NCBI GenBank assembly: GCA_946811695.1
Contig: OX328124.1
Span: forward strand, 97,366,935 to 97,430,934
DNA: 64,000 nt
DNA from: Gonocerus acuteangulatus
Lineage: Eukaryota > Arthropoda > Insecta > Hemiptera > Coreidae
Reading direction: 5' to 3'
Shown piece after piece: positions 21,701 through 33,515 of this stretch (position 1 is the stretch's first letter; the number at the start of each line of letters is the position of its first letter). Under the pieces are notes generated by a model. The model saw only the letters and a program-made list of their open reading frames with translations, was not told the origin of the DNA and ran no database searches. The position numbers and the translations under genes were made by a program.

Positions 21701-23418
21701 TATATTTGTCTGAGAACGAACAGACAATTAGATAGGTATATATTTGTCTGAGAACGAACAGACAATTAGATAGGTATATATTTGTCTGAGAACGAACAGA
21801 CAATTAGATAGGTATATATTTGTCTGAGAACGAACAGACAATTAGATAGGTATATATTTGTCTGAGAACGAACAGACAATTAGATAGGTATATATTTGTC
21901 TGAGAACGAACAGACAATTAGATAGGTATATATTTGTCTGAGAACGAACAGACAATTAGATAGGTATATATTTGTCTGAGAACGAACAGACAATTAGATA
22001 GGTATATATTTGTCTGAGAACGAACAGACAATTAGATAGGTATATATTTGTCTGAGAACGAACAGACAATTAGATAGGTATATATTTGTCTGAGAACGAA
22101 CAGACAATTAGATAGGTATATATTTGTCTGAGAACGAACAGACAATTAGATAGGTATATATTTGTCTGAGAACGAACAGACAATTAGATAGGTATATATT
22201 TGTCTGAGAACGAACAGACAATTAGATAGGTATATATTTGTCTGAGAACGAACAGACAATTAGATAGGTATATATTTGTCTGAGAACGAACAGACAATTA
22301 GATAGGTATATATTTGTCTGAGAACGAACAGACAATTAGATAGGTATATATTTGTCTGAGAACGAACAGACAATTAGATAGGTATATATTTGTCTGAGAA
22401 CGAACAGACAATTAGATAGGTATATATTTGTCTGAGAACGAACAGACAATTAGATAGGTATATATTTGTCTGAGAACGAACAGACAATTAGATAGGTATA
22501 CATTTGTCTGAGAACAAACAGACAATTAGATAGGTATATATTTGTCTGAGAACGAACAGACAATTAGATAGGTATACATTTGTCTGAGAACGAACAGACA
22601 ATTAGATAGGTATATATTTGTCTGAGAACGAACAGACAATTAGATAGGTATACATTTGTCTGAGAACGAACAGACAATTAGATAGGTATATATTTGTCTG
22701 AGAACGAACAGACAATTAGATAGGTATACATTTGTCTGAGAACGAACAGACAATTAGATAGGTATATATTTGTCTGAGAACGAACAGACAATTAGATAGG
22801 TATACATTTGTCTGAGAACGAACAGACAATTAGATAGGTATATATTTGTCTGAGAACGAACAGACAATTAGATAGGTATACATTTGTCTGAGAACGAACA
22901 GACAATTAGATAGGTATACATTTGTCTGAGAACGAACAGACAATTAGATAGGTATACATTTGTCTGAGAACGAACAGACAATTAGATAGGTATACATTTG
23001 TCTGAGAACGAACAGACAATTAGATAGGTATATATTTGTCTGAGAACGAACAGACAATTAGATAGGTATATATTTGTCTGAGAACGAACAGACAATTAGA
23101 TAGGTATATATTCGTCTGAGAACGAACAGACAATTAGATAGGTATATATTTGTCTGAGAACGAACAGACAATTAGATAGGTATACATTTGTCTGAGAACG
23201 AACAGACAATTAGATAGGTATATATTTGTCTGAGAACGAACAGACAATTAGATAGGTATACATTTGTCTGAGAACGAACAGACAATTAGATAGGTATATA
23301 TTTGTCTGAGAGCGAACAGACAATTAGATAGGTATATATTTGTCTGAGAACGAACAGACAATTAGATAGGTATATATTTGTCTGAGAGCGAACAGACAAT
23401 TAGATAGGTATATATTCG
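21701..23418. repeat. 38-bp minisatellite, about 45 units
   Basis: The unit is TATATTTGTCTGAGAACGAA followed by CAGACAATTAGATAGGTA, repeated head to tail with an unbroken 38-bp period. Each unit holds a perfect 7-bp inverted repeat (TTGTCTG / CAGACAA) around the 8-nt loop AGAACGAA. The first ~21 units are essentially identical. From about 22496 on, a T/C variant (TATATT versus TATACATT) alternates for several units, giving a 76-bp higher-order period. Rare AACAAAC, TTCGTCTG and AGCGAAC variants lie in the second half. The minus-strand open frame through its left edge reflects the repeat and is not a gene. Confidence 0.98.
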
Positions 23419-23690
23419 TCTATTCACATACTTTGGGCAAATTTCGACTCTTTAGTATCATTTAAATGAAAATATCCTAGGAGTGTAATTTTGCACCAGT
23501 TTCACTACATTGCACTAAGTGACCTCATTTTACGGTGCATAAATATATGTAAAGAATAATTAGAGTGCCAGTATTTATTTATTATTAGATTTATGTTTAT
23601 GCTTGTCAAAGTAGCAACCGCAGAGTGAAAGCTTTATAATAATGTAAATATCGTACATTAAAACATATAGGCCTAAAAAAGCTTCTCACC

Positions 23691-23733
<43 letters not shown>

Positions 23734-24214
23734 AGGAATATGATCTCTTAGTTAATATATTCATAGGAGTGAAAATGGAGAACTTCATTCTAAACATAAA
23801 GCAATTCAACAATTTGTTTAATCCGGATATAGTCTTATTCTGAAATCGGACCACTAACAAGATAAATTTCAGGTGAATTGAAATAAAAGCTATTATAGGT
23901 GGATCCTGAAGAGGCGCCCATTATTTCGAGCTTTTCCAATAAGTTTAGTAGAAGTACATTTGTTTATAAAACATGAATTCCCCCACAAAACAACAATTGA
24001 CGAATAATGTGTATTTGGGTACTTTTGGAGATCAATCGAAGCCAGGCTATAATTAGTGTAACAGCCACTTTCCATTTAAGTATTATGAATACAATAGTTA
24101 TTCAATAACCTCGCACCCCTCCCCTTTGATACATAAAAATGTATGACCGACCTATGTATTTGTTACCGTTCTCATAGGTCCACTTCAATTAATGAGGAAT
24201 ATGGACACATTAAT
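23419..24214. other. AT-rich DNA with an A-rich tract
   Basis: An A-rich run at about 23690-23735 may be a retroposon tail on the plus strand, but no body or target duplication was recognised. Minus-strand ORFs here (23606-23860, 23893-24075) have no domain. Confidence 0.45.
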
Positions 24215-25010
24215 CATTATATATGTATATAATACAGAGCATTGGAGTGAAAGATGGAGAATTAAAATCAACCCGGAAAAATGTAAACACGTAACATTCA
24301 CTTTCAACCGGACATCATGTCTTACAGTCTACCTCAAAAACACTCCACTACCAACATCCAGCGAGGTTCGATATATAGGATTATACCTTGACAGCCGACT
24401 GACATGGAACCCTCACACAAGACTGAAAAGAAAAGAACTGAACAGAAGATACGTACGACTTAGACGACTCCTTGGGCCCTCATCTAAATTATCGAGTCAT
24501 AACAAACTTACAATATACAAAACAATAATTCGACCCATATGGACATACGGACTTGAACTCTGGGGATGTGCAAAAACATCAAACATCAACAGAATACCCA
24601 ACAAAACCCTACACAATGACCTTAACATCCCAATTGTCCTTGACCTTGCTAAAACCCAGTTCCAAATGTTCCACTCCAAATTGTCTTGCCATCCTAATCC
24701 TGAAGGTCTATCCCTTATCTTCCCAATCCCATCCAGACAATCCTCCCAGGCGGCTCAAGAGACAGTGGCCCCGAGACAATTTACTCACCTGATCTTATCG
24801 TGACCATTAAAATATTTACTGAGACATCTCTGGAAGTGCTAACAGTGGTTGTCTTCTTCCATATTTTGTATGTTTTTTATTTTTTATTTTACTTTTACCC
24901 TTTTTGTCAACTTGTACATAATATCTGCTTCAAAAACTTCATCATTGTACTGCTAATAATTTGTACAGATTTCAAATAAATAAATGAAGAAATAAAAAAA
25001 AAAAATATAT
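24215..25010 (+). mobile_element. Jockey LINE 3' fragment
   Basis: The plus strand encodes the last part of a jockey ORF2. WRIKINPEKCKHVTF, VRYIGLYLDSRLTWNPHT, ELNRRYVRLRRLLGP, KLTIYKTIIRPIWTYGLE and LWG all align with residues ~700-815 of the ORF at 59719-62409. After NINRI about 54 bp are deleted relative to that element (the SKVLRRILNAPF region is missing). A frameshift near 24700 then moves the RRLKRQWPRD end into another frame. The RT catalytic core is absent. A ~200-bp 3' UTR and the tail AAATAAATAAATGAAG plus an A run end near 25000. No certain target duplication was seen. Confidence 0.88.
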
Positions 25011-25874
25011 TTAATAGAGAACTTTATTGTAATGAGCATTTCAGAGAAATGACCAACACACTCAATGATCGACTGTTATGAGAAACTAAGCCGACTCTCC
25101 AAGGTAGTATATGAAAGCTTTGGAATGTGAAACGAGAAGTTTTCGTGCTTACTAGATTTCGTGTCGGGTGTTTCATGCACGACTTGTTCGTATTTGATGA
25201 CGGTAATGGATAAAACGAAAAGCTGAATGTGTAAAACAGATGATTACAGGGTGCTTAAAACGAAGAGGACACCGAACAACTGTATAATATAGAGAAAGAT
25301 TGTCCACTAATAAACTGTATTTTCAACTCATAAAAAACATAAATATATATTTCAAATTATGTATTACAATAGAATAATTTAAGGAATATGTATTTATTTT
25401 TTATATTTTAACGGTAAATAGGGGTAATAAGTTTTTCACATTTTGATTTACTTACTGTAACCCCATAGATATCTAAATATTACTAATGTATGCCTAATCA
25501 ACTTAAAATATTTTGTACTCAAGTTCTATTTTTTTCCTGTGAATATTGTACAGCAGTGAGCAAAATTGACCTTTTAATTCGAGTCTCTTTACCCGTACGG
25601 AGCCCTGTTTTTTTCATATTTAAATCGTCGCGGGCTCTAACTTATCAAAAATATAAAACTTCATGAGTAACTTGAGTGATGGTAAAGGGACAGATCTACA
25701 GAAAGATCTTTGAGTGGACGACGCAATATGGCTTTGTCTTCCATGCGGCTAAAACCCCCCTATATACGCCCTTGATCAATGAGATTTACGAATAAGTCAT
25801 ACATGCACTAACGATTAGATCATTCATAATTTTCTAATGAATAATCTACTTGTACATACATATTTTATTTTTTA
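25011..25874. other. AT-rich DNA, nothing recognised
   Basis: ACCCCCCTATATACGCCCTTG at 25753-25773 resembles the repeat edge at 5547-5570. Nothing else is supported. Confidence 0.4.
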
Positions 25875-26085
25875 ATAATTTTTTACATAATTGCTTATTT
25901 CTTCTTACGGAGTATGAGTTTTTTTTACACATATTGAAAGAATGTAGAAGACGTGATTACTTACAAATACCTCACGACATGACTGGACTTTTGAAAGAGG
26001 ATAGCGAATTGATCAACACTATTTTTCAACATCTAAAACACACACACACCTATACAAAAAGGTTTAATTTTAGACTCTAAAGCTA
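25875..26085 (+). pseudogene. Possible C-terminal tail of an RNase H-type LINE
   Basis: An open frame reads EFFLHILKECRRR, then IPHDMTGLLKEDSELINT and IFQHLK. The HILxEC motif followed by a short acidic/hydrophobic tail is the usual end of RNase H-bearing non-LTR ORF2 proteins and matches the relics at 28610-28790, 29683-30010 and 33260-33515. The CxxC half of the zinc motif is not visible, so the call is tentative. Confidence 0.45.
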
Positions 26086-26730
26086 CTTCTGATATCTGGT
26101 AGCATTGGAGAAAAAATAATTTTTATTATAATTATTTGTTAATTTAAATTAATTTTATTTTAAAATTTTATTTTCACTTAATCGTGATTTATGTGCGTAA
26201 GTGTATGAATACGTATGTATGTACATGTGTATAATATGAGTTACACATAGTGTATACAAAGCAATGTATATGCATGTGTTGTGCACTTGCATATACATCT
26301 GGGTCAATTCACGTCAAATCGCCCAATTTTAATATATGTCCGTTCCATCATATCTCAGATGTTTTTCAAAATTTTTTCATGAATAGAGATGTATGAGGTA
26401 ATCTCAAATTAATTTTTTCAGATTTTTTTATCAAAAATTGAACCAGGAGGAATTTTTTGAAATTCTTGTTTTTTTGCATGATTTTGGTTACTGCCTTTCT
26501 GATAACAGTTTTGAAAAACATTTGTGTTTTACTTTGTTTTCAACAAATCCGGCTGTTCTTGGTATCAAATTAAAGCTAATGATTTTCTCTATCAAAATAA
26601 GCTATAATAGTGATACTATAGGCAAGAGTGTCATGCCACTAATCGCGCAAGGTTATTTTTTATACTTTTTCATTAGGTAGGTTCAGTAAGTCATACCTCA
26701 GAAATCACAATTACCACATGCATCATAATT
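26086..26730. other. AT-rich DNA, nothing recognised
   Basis: TATG/CATG-rich stretch at 26200-26300. An ORF at 26438-26680 has no domain. Confidence 0.45.
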
Positions 26731-26779
26731 TTTTTCTAGAATGATCAAACTAGTACATTGTTTGATCATTCTAGAAAAA
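26731..26779. repeat. Perfect palindrome, 20-bp arms
   Basis: The left arm 26731-26750 (TTTTTCTAGAATGATCAAAC) is exactly complementary to 26760-26779 across a 9-nt spacer. It ends a few bases before the truncated start of family T copy B. Confidence 0.9.
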
Positions 26780-26784
26780 TATTG

Positions 26785-27122
26785 GAATACTGATTTTCGT
26801 CGAAATATAACAAAAATTACAGCTGGTAGTGGCGAATTGGTATTGTGGGTCCGGAGTAAACCCCCCCTAATGATCCGATTTAGTTTATTTTTACAACTCA
26901 TTTTTCCCTGTAGAATACGACTAAGAATATTTAGTTTCGTTGAAATATAACAAAAATTACGGCTGGCATGGTCAAATTACTGTTTTGGGTCCGGGGTAAA
27001 CCCCCCCTTCCGGTGGACTGATTTTGATGGTTAACGAACTCGTTCAATCGTTTGCTAATTGAATGCTATATACCAAGTTTCGTGACGAAAAAACAAAAAC
27101 TCTGGCCGCTATCGTGTTAACA

Positions 27123-27193
<71 letters not shown>

Positions 27194-27310
27194 GACGGGG
27201 GTCATTTTCGGTCTCTACTAGGTAGGATCGATAAAGATTTGAAGAAATTTTTCAAAAATTCCGTCATGAGTGCAACCTCAATAACTCCTTTCCTTCGGAG
27301 GAAAGTGCTA
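26785..27310 (+). mobile_element. Family T repeat, 5'-truncated copy B
   Basis: The copy starts inside a tandem module (TTTTCGTCGAAATATAAC) and holds two module starts (GGGTCCGGAGTAAAC at 26847 and GGGTCCGGGGTAAAC at about 26986). The conserved GGTTAACGAACTCGTTCAAT segment, a TA array (27125-27190) and the standard 3' end with hairpin CTTTCCTTCGGAGGAAAG and GCTA (27310) follow. No coding capacity. Confidence 0.85.
27125..27190. repeat. (TA)n array inside family T copy B
   Basis: About 66 bp of pure TA, bounded by the same conserved flanks as in copies A, C and D. Confidence 0.95.
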
Positions 27311-28609
27311 TTACAAAAAATATAGCAAATATTTCCATATGAAACAAAACAGAAAATTGCGAGGGAAAAGAAAAGAATAAAAAATAAATCCATACACAAA
27401 AAAAAAATATCCTAAAGCAAAAGAAACGTGAAAAAAACAAATAAATAAACTTTTGGATAAATATAATGTATATATATAAATATATATATCTGTCAAAGAA
27501 ATATTGTCCTTGTGGTAGATTCTAAGAAACCGTCATCCTGGGAGGATAGAAGAAAGACGAAGAGGCTGGATTTAAAAACAGGTAATACAAGTATTTGCCA
27601 TCTATGTAGAGTAGCCATCTTCTATGAGTTTACTTCTTTCTTCATTATTTGTATAACACATTATAAAGCATGATTTAACCTTGGTATAAATTAATAAAGC
27701 AGTATAAAATGAGTGAGATAGTGACTCGACTCTCTCTCTCTCTCTCTCTTGAGAGGACACTCCTTCCTGGCGAAGATCCAACTCCTTCTGGTGGAATCCT
27801 TTCCGAAGAACTCCTCGGACATTCCGCCAAAATCTATTCCTTATGGCTGACTATTACTGTAAAATAGTGCTTTCCAATATTGGTCTAGATCTCCAATCTC
27901 CTTCAATGGGCTTATCGCAAAGCCGCGCTCTTTAAAAAAAAAACGGTTGAATGCGTGTTTCCTGTCATGAGCATTGTACGCAAAAGTTACTTCATTATCA
28001 ATTATGAATGCGAATGATAATAGAAACGAATCAACAAACATCATGTCGATAAGATCTAAATAAAGTCTTTCGTTTAAAGCAGACTATATACTACTTCTTG
28101 ACTAAAATTTCACAATTATAGAATAGAGACCAAATTTGAACATTTATAAATACATTTTTAATATTTTTAAGGAGGGGGAGGGTGGTGGAGAGAAGGAAAG
28201 AGAGAGAGAACTTCATTTCAGAAATAAAATAAAATAGGGTATCTAGTTAATTGCTAAACAGAGCATACTTATCGTCTATAAAAATGCTTCACTTTAGGTA
28301 ATTATATTGTTTTACTACGAGTCAAAAGATGATTGAAGCAGAAACTAAAGAATAAAGAAAATTAAGAGGGAAGACATAGTGGATTAGACGGGAAGAAGAA
28401 GAAATTGCAGAATAGAATTATATTATTATTATAAAGAATAACTGATGGCGACTTCACTCTTTCGAGGTGGTACATGTATGGTCTAATGAACCAGCAATGT
28501 AATTATAAATTTGATTCAGTTAGAAACAGAGGTATAGAAATGTCTATAATATGCCAGAAAGCCAATGTTTATTCAGCAGATGTCTTCAAATGAGATTGTA
28601 TAGTTTATA
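27311..28609. other. AT-rich DNA with a (CT)n microsatellite
   Basis: A CT run lies at about 27730-27750 and a GA-rich stretch near 28190-28210. No gene or repeat family recognised. Confidence 0.45.
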
Positions 28610-28790
28610 GTTGTATGAGTAGGAGAATATTGTGTTTATGTACTGGCTGCTGTCCCTCAACAATTCGTTCATGCCATGTGGAATATTTAGTGTCGTCTTC
28701 TGCAATCCGTAAGTAGGCGTTTCACGGTAAAGTCTCTATTACATATATTACAAGTTGGTTTGTTACATAAGTCCTGTTTTGAGATATTCT
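28610..28790 (-). pseudogene. Zinc-motif tail of an RNase H-type LINE
   Basis: On the minus strand, KPTCNICNRDFTVKRLLTDC reproduces the CxxC...H/RxLxxC motif that ends RNase H-bearing ORF2 proteins; the expected H is R here. Degraded sequence resembling SSQYINTIF lies downstream after frame breaks. The rest of the element is not recognisable. Confidence 0.6.
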
Positions 28791-29102
28791 TGGAGAATAG
28801 GAAAAACAAACTAAGGTTATTAAAGTATAACACGGCAGAATGAATTTTTTTTTTAAGAATTATATTAAAAGAAAGGAGAACATCGCCGCTTTGGATAGAA
28901 ACTAGACATCCACTACAGCTTGCCAGAATTCTTAGATAGCAATGAGCACTTAAATATGTTTGTTTGTGGTATTTTTGGGCGAAAGAACCCCATGGTCGTC
29001 ATCGCCCTACCGTGCAAACACTACACGAATTATTCACCACATGCTCCCGAGTTTTCTCAATTTTTTTTTTTTATTTTTTATTATTATTTATTTATTTTAA
29101 TA
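28791..29102. other. AT-rich DNA, nothing recognised
   Basis: The plus-strand open frames crossing 28920-29326 run into the adjacent TA array and are not supported as coding. Confidence 0.45.
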
Positions 29103-29111
29103 TATACATAT

Positions 29112-29180
<69 letters not shown>
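29103..29180. repeat. (TA)n array with a short (CA)n
   Basis: A CA run precedes about 58 bp of pure TA. Confidence 0.95.
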
Positions 29181-29185
<5 letters not shown>

Positions 29186-29682
29186 AGTACTCTTTTCTAT
29201 TTGCTTTATTATTTTTTATTTATATATATTTTTTATTTTCTATTTAAAACCGGGTACTTTTTTTTTTCCTTGGCACATTTAGTCTCCCTACTTGAATATT
29301 CCTATTTACAGTTATTGCTTTATTAATCTTAATATAAGTTCACAGAACATCAATTAATCTAAAATTAAAAGTATACACTAAAAAGTCTAAACAACTAAAA
29401 GGGTTAACGAAAAAAACCTAAGGTAACACAAAATATCACAGCAATGAGTTAAAAGGCAACTACAACTAAACACGAGGTAACAAAAGTATCACAAGGAAAA
29501 AACAATTGGTTCTCCGAATAAAATACTAAGGATACATAAATAAATAGAAAAGTAAAAGAAATAAATAAGGATAAATAGACAAATAGAAAGATAAAATAAA
29601 TAACTAGAGAGATAAACTCATGTATACCTATTATTGAAGGATAAGGACTAAATAAAATCGTATACCTAGACTATCTCAATCA
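29181..29682. other. AT-rich DNA, nothing recognised
   Basis: A-rich, no domain-bearing ORF. It may be the 3' UTR side of the minus-strand relic that follows, but nothing marks an end. Confidence 0.4.
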
Positions 29683-30010
29683 TTATATAAGACGATTAAG
29701 TCCAGTAATTTTTAAAAATTTGAGCACCTTTTCGACTGCTGCTGAATTATTACCTAGAGCCTCCTCCATCTTTCTGGGTATTCCAAGCCGTCTTAACACC
29801 GTTGTATACTTGCGGCATTCTTCAAGGATGTGTTGTATACTGAGTAGTGTCCGACTGGTAGCGCATCGAGGTGGGTTTGTTCTGGACATGAGAAAGGAGT
29901 GCATGAGACGAGTGTGACCAAGCCTGAGTCTCGCCAACAACACTTCTTCTCCTCGGTTTGATCTGGCCGATGACGCCCAAGGGAAGCAATCTCTCTTCAC
30001 CATCTCTTAA
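29683..30010 (-). pseudogene. C-terminus of an RNase H-type LINE ORF2
   Basis: The minus-strand frame reads LLARLRLGHTRLMHSFLMSR, then TNPPRCATSRTLLSIQHIL, EECRKY and a final VLKFLKITGLNRLI before the stop at 29683. The ARLRLGHTRLTHxxLM block, the CxxC/HxxxC motif and the VLxFLKxTGL tail are typical of insect elements carrying RNase H. The second cysteine of CxxC is replaced (CATS). About 106 codons are open. The RT and RNase H domains themselves are missing, so it is a 5'-truncated dead copy. Confidence 0.78.
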
Positions 30011-30212
30011 ATATAACAATTACTAAGGAAAAATTCTTCTGTCTGATACTTTAATAACCTTAGTTTGTTCTTCCTACTCTCCAAGTGTATTATAATACTG
30101 AGAACGTAGTGAAAAGAATAACATTTGAAAATAAATTCCAGTCAGTTCATGGTCTTCGAGTATCATCTCTGTATATTGTTGAATGTCCAAGAATTTAGAG
30201 CGCGAATAGGTA
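30011..30212. other. AT-rich DNA, nothing recognised
   Basis: No feature seen. Confidence 0.4.
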
Positions 30213-30240
30213 CATTATATATGTATATGTATATATGTAT

Positions 30241-30292
<52 letters not shown>
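30213..30292. repeat. (TA)n array
   Basis: Interrupted TATG/TATAC repeats lead into about 45 bp of pure TA at 30248-30292. Confidence 0.95.
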
Positions 30293-30294
<2 letters not shown>

Positions 30295-32248
30295 TGCAAA
30301 TCTTCACCACCGTTTTTATTTCCAGTTTTATGTAAAGTGTATATTTCTTATAGGTACCTTTGGATATCACGTCGTCGTCGTAATCTAAAAATATTCAATT
30401 GATTTAAATCACGTCACTCATTTATGTTCTAATGATATGTAGTAAATAAGTAATGAGGTTTCTTAATAACATATTCCTAAATTTTGAGGACAATGACTTT
30501 TGGAATGCCTAAACTTTACAATTCCCATTTCTATGCTAATGAATAAGAGACCAGAAGAGTTGTATCCATAAAGTTCGTTATATAATTCCCAAACAACAGT
30601 GTACAGGTCCCTCAAGTGTTGTATAACTCTTGAGATCTTGTTTAAGGATAGTATTTTACAGTACACTCCATTTAAAGGAAATTATAAAATTTAAAAGTTT
30701 AATTTAAAGAGCCGAAATCGAATGTATACGATACATATTTTCAAGTATCTTCTGTTTGGTAGGACGGGCGATGTTCGAAAGTCATAATTGATTTGAACAT
30801 ACCTTGAAAGAGAAAAAGCGAATCACGAATTCCGGATGTTAGAAAATCGAAGTCTAGAAGAGCTTCAGGATAGCAAAGGCGAATATTTACTCTATGGAAT
30901 GCTGATTCATAAATCTGATTGAAAATGTCAGCAATTGGTGTTCAATGTTTTAATTATTATTTAATGATCACTTAAAATCACTCCTATAAATTTTATAGGA
31001 GTGATCTATGGGTAAAAAGATTAACTAAAAATCACCCCCTCCCCTGGATTCGCCCTTGAAATCGGATATTGAATTTTTCACAAACAGCATATGCTATTCA
31101 CTTTAACTTTAATCTGTGGGAGAACTAAAAGTGAAAAAGATAAACAATGCAAAGCGTTGTGTTATCTACATCTTTTTGACTCAGGAAAAAATAAAATAAT
31201 AAAAAAAAAATGATTTTTCAGATTCACCCTTTCGCTTCCAAGGTCCTGGTATAATAGAAACGTTTAATTCATTTAACCGTGTCATTTTACCTAAGTCAAT
31301 TAGTTTTGGTAGCCCCGAAAAACTGAATTGAAAGCTCAGAATGGAGTTTCAGTTTAAAGTTATCAACCACTCTAAATTTGCTTTATTGAGGAGATAGTTG
31401 CATTCTTAATTAGATCCAATAACTCAAGCACACAAAATAAAAGTTTCTTTTCCAAGGACACCATACATATATTCTTATGTATTTCGACACGCTGAATCCG
31501 AATCCGGAGTTCATTTTACCCCATCACGTCAGGGTAAAGGGCATTTGATGTCGAAATTTCGGGTGAAATCGTTTAAGGAGAAAGAACTAGAGCTTCCATG
31601 GTTTTGACGGTCGCTAAATTCAAATCCGTGGTCAAAAAAAAACCTTATCTTATCCTATATTATACCTTCTATTAGTAAATCTTTTATATCTAACAAATAA
31701 ATATTTGTACCTCGTACTACCATTAGTGGTGCAAGGAGGTTAGAAATAATTGCATATTTGTGTTAAAGAATAGAAACATTTCTCGTCTGATCTTCCGTAA
31801 TCACTCTAAGGAGGAACTCCTTACTGCAGTGTGATCGAAAAGAACTCACAAGGGGAGGATAAAGTGGTGGGGTCACCGATTTGACGAATTGTTTTCTGGT
31901 GATTCTGCGTCGTAAAATAGTCGATACATGTACGAGCATTTCGTTCATTGGGCCTTAGGAGCTGAAAAATAAAATAAAATAGGTTGAAAAAGCTTTATTT
32001 TATATATGGAGATTGGAAAATGATATCGACATGATCTTTCACCAATTTATTTGTTGTAGAGTGTAGATTTAAGAAAAACAACAATCTTTAACCAAAAATC
32101 TATATTTCGTCAAATAAATTATTTATTATTTTCAGTTTTACACCATTTTGGTGATTCAACTTTTTCAATGTTGTCATATTATATTATTAGAATAGTTGTC
32201 AGTAAATAATGCCATGTAGACATGTGTTCTGTGATGTAGTTATCTTCT
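30293..32248. other. AT-rich DNA with one perfect palindrome
   Basis: ATCACTCCTATAAA / TTTATAGGAGTGAT at 30977-31005 has 14-bp perfect arms and a 1-nt centre. ACCCCCTCCCCTGGATTCGC at 31034-31053 resembles the C-rich repeat edges at 5547 and 25753. No gene recognised. Confidence 0.5.
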
Positions 32249-33203
32249 CTACTATATATTAGTCAAATACCACTCACTCACTGACCTATCATCCCCCAGC
32301 CCAAACCGCACGACAAAAAAATTTGAAATTTTGCAAGGACACTCCCTATAGAACGTAGACGCTCGCTAAGAAAGGATTTTTTGATATTCAATTTTTTAAT
32401 TATTTTTTGAGGGGTTTAAACTTTTAGTTGGTTAGAGCAGGCAAGCCTAGGTAGCATGCGTTGCTAGGACGATAAAGAACAGCTGTTACCGTACATTATA
32501 TATTTCATAGTATTATTTTTAATTGAGGTTAATTTCAACTATGATGGAAAACCTTGAATTACTAGAAATAAAATGCCCCTCATAGAGTTTACTGAATAAA
32601 TAAAAACGGTACAAATTAGAAGCAAAATGGTGAGTTTTAAGCCTAGCAAGTAACGGGAATGGGGGATCCTAAATAGTTAGTCTACCCACATCTTAAAGAT
32701 ACAAAAGGAATCTGTTTTGCTATTTAATTTTCTAAAACAAATCGCCCGGACAAATAGTAGAGGGGCTGGCTGCTGGCAGCGCTTTGCAGGTAGTTCTAAT
32801 ATTCCGAACCCTTGCACAGCCTCCTCACCTATTAACATCTCCAGTCAGAACACTTCTTAGTAATGCTCGCAAATATAATAGGTGATTCCAAATGACATCT
32901 TGGAAACATAAACTTTTAAATTTTAACTTCCATTTATTATTGACAACAAATTTTAACCTGTAGTGGTTTAACTCCTGTTACTGGTAACCTATAAATAACG
33001 GGTTGTCTGTTTGTTGAGACTGGTCCGAAACATCCAGAGTCAAGAAACATTATACTTTGAGAACTTATCAGTTGATGAATAACATATAGTATGACGGGAA
33101 CCATGCTATAATAAACTGCACAAAATTATGTAGTAACGTTAATTATTTAACGCAATAAAATAACAACTTATTTGCCGTGACGAAGCACGGGTATTCGGTT
33201 AGT
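32249..33203 (-). mobile_element. Interspersed repeat with ACTAACCGAATACCCG start
   Basis: The minus strand starts ACTAACCGAATACCCGTGCT and ends with GGTCAGTGAGTGAGTGG...GACTAATATATAGTA. Starts of the form ACTAGC.G.ACCCG.GC.TCG and ends rich in CAGTGAGTGA plus short TA are widespread in arthropod genomes. I recall the pattern but cannot name the family with confidence. The interior shows no coding domain. Confidence 0.5.
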
Positions 33204-33259
33204 TTGTGATATTTGTTCTTTGTTGTGTGTCAGGTCAATGATGCCGAATCAACATCAGA

Positions 33260-33515
33260 AAGTAGCTTTGATAATCTTTTCCTTTTTTTAAATATTATTG
33301 TAGAAATGTGGGTCTATTAGGTATTTCATCAGCACTTCATTGTACTGGCTGCCATCAGAAAGTAATACTGTCAGATTGAATGGTAACTTGAAATTTATCC
33401 TGAGTGTACAGTCTGTTAGAATATGTTTTTATCGATAATTCTGTATTGCAGCAGGTACAAGTCGGTCAGTCCTGTCTTGAAATAATGTAAGAGTGCGTCA
33501 AATGAGTGTGGCATA
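33260..33515 (-). pseudogene. Zinc-motif tail of an RNase H-type LINE
   Basis: On the minus strand, HTHLTHSYIISRQD (with a stop) leads into PTCTCCNTELSIK. After a one-base frame change, KHILTDC and NLTVLLSDGSQYNEVLMKYL end before a stop near 33275. The block order matches the C-terminus of RNase H-bearing non-LTR elements and parallels 28610-28790 and 29683-30010. Stops and the frameshift show it is inactive. Confidence 0.65.

Noticed and set aside
21384..21803. 139-aa minus-strand open frame
   Set aside because: It crosses the palindromic AT cluster and the minisatellite edge; its repeated peptide only reflects the 38-bp unit.
21701..23418. CRISPR-like array of regular repeats
   Set aside because: There are no unique spacers; the whole 38-bp unit repeats head to tail, and the context is eukaryotic.
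28920..29326. Two overlapping 120-aa plus-strand frames
   Set aside because: The frames are carried by the TA array (Tyr-Ile repeats) and have no domain outside it.
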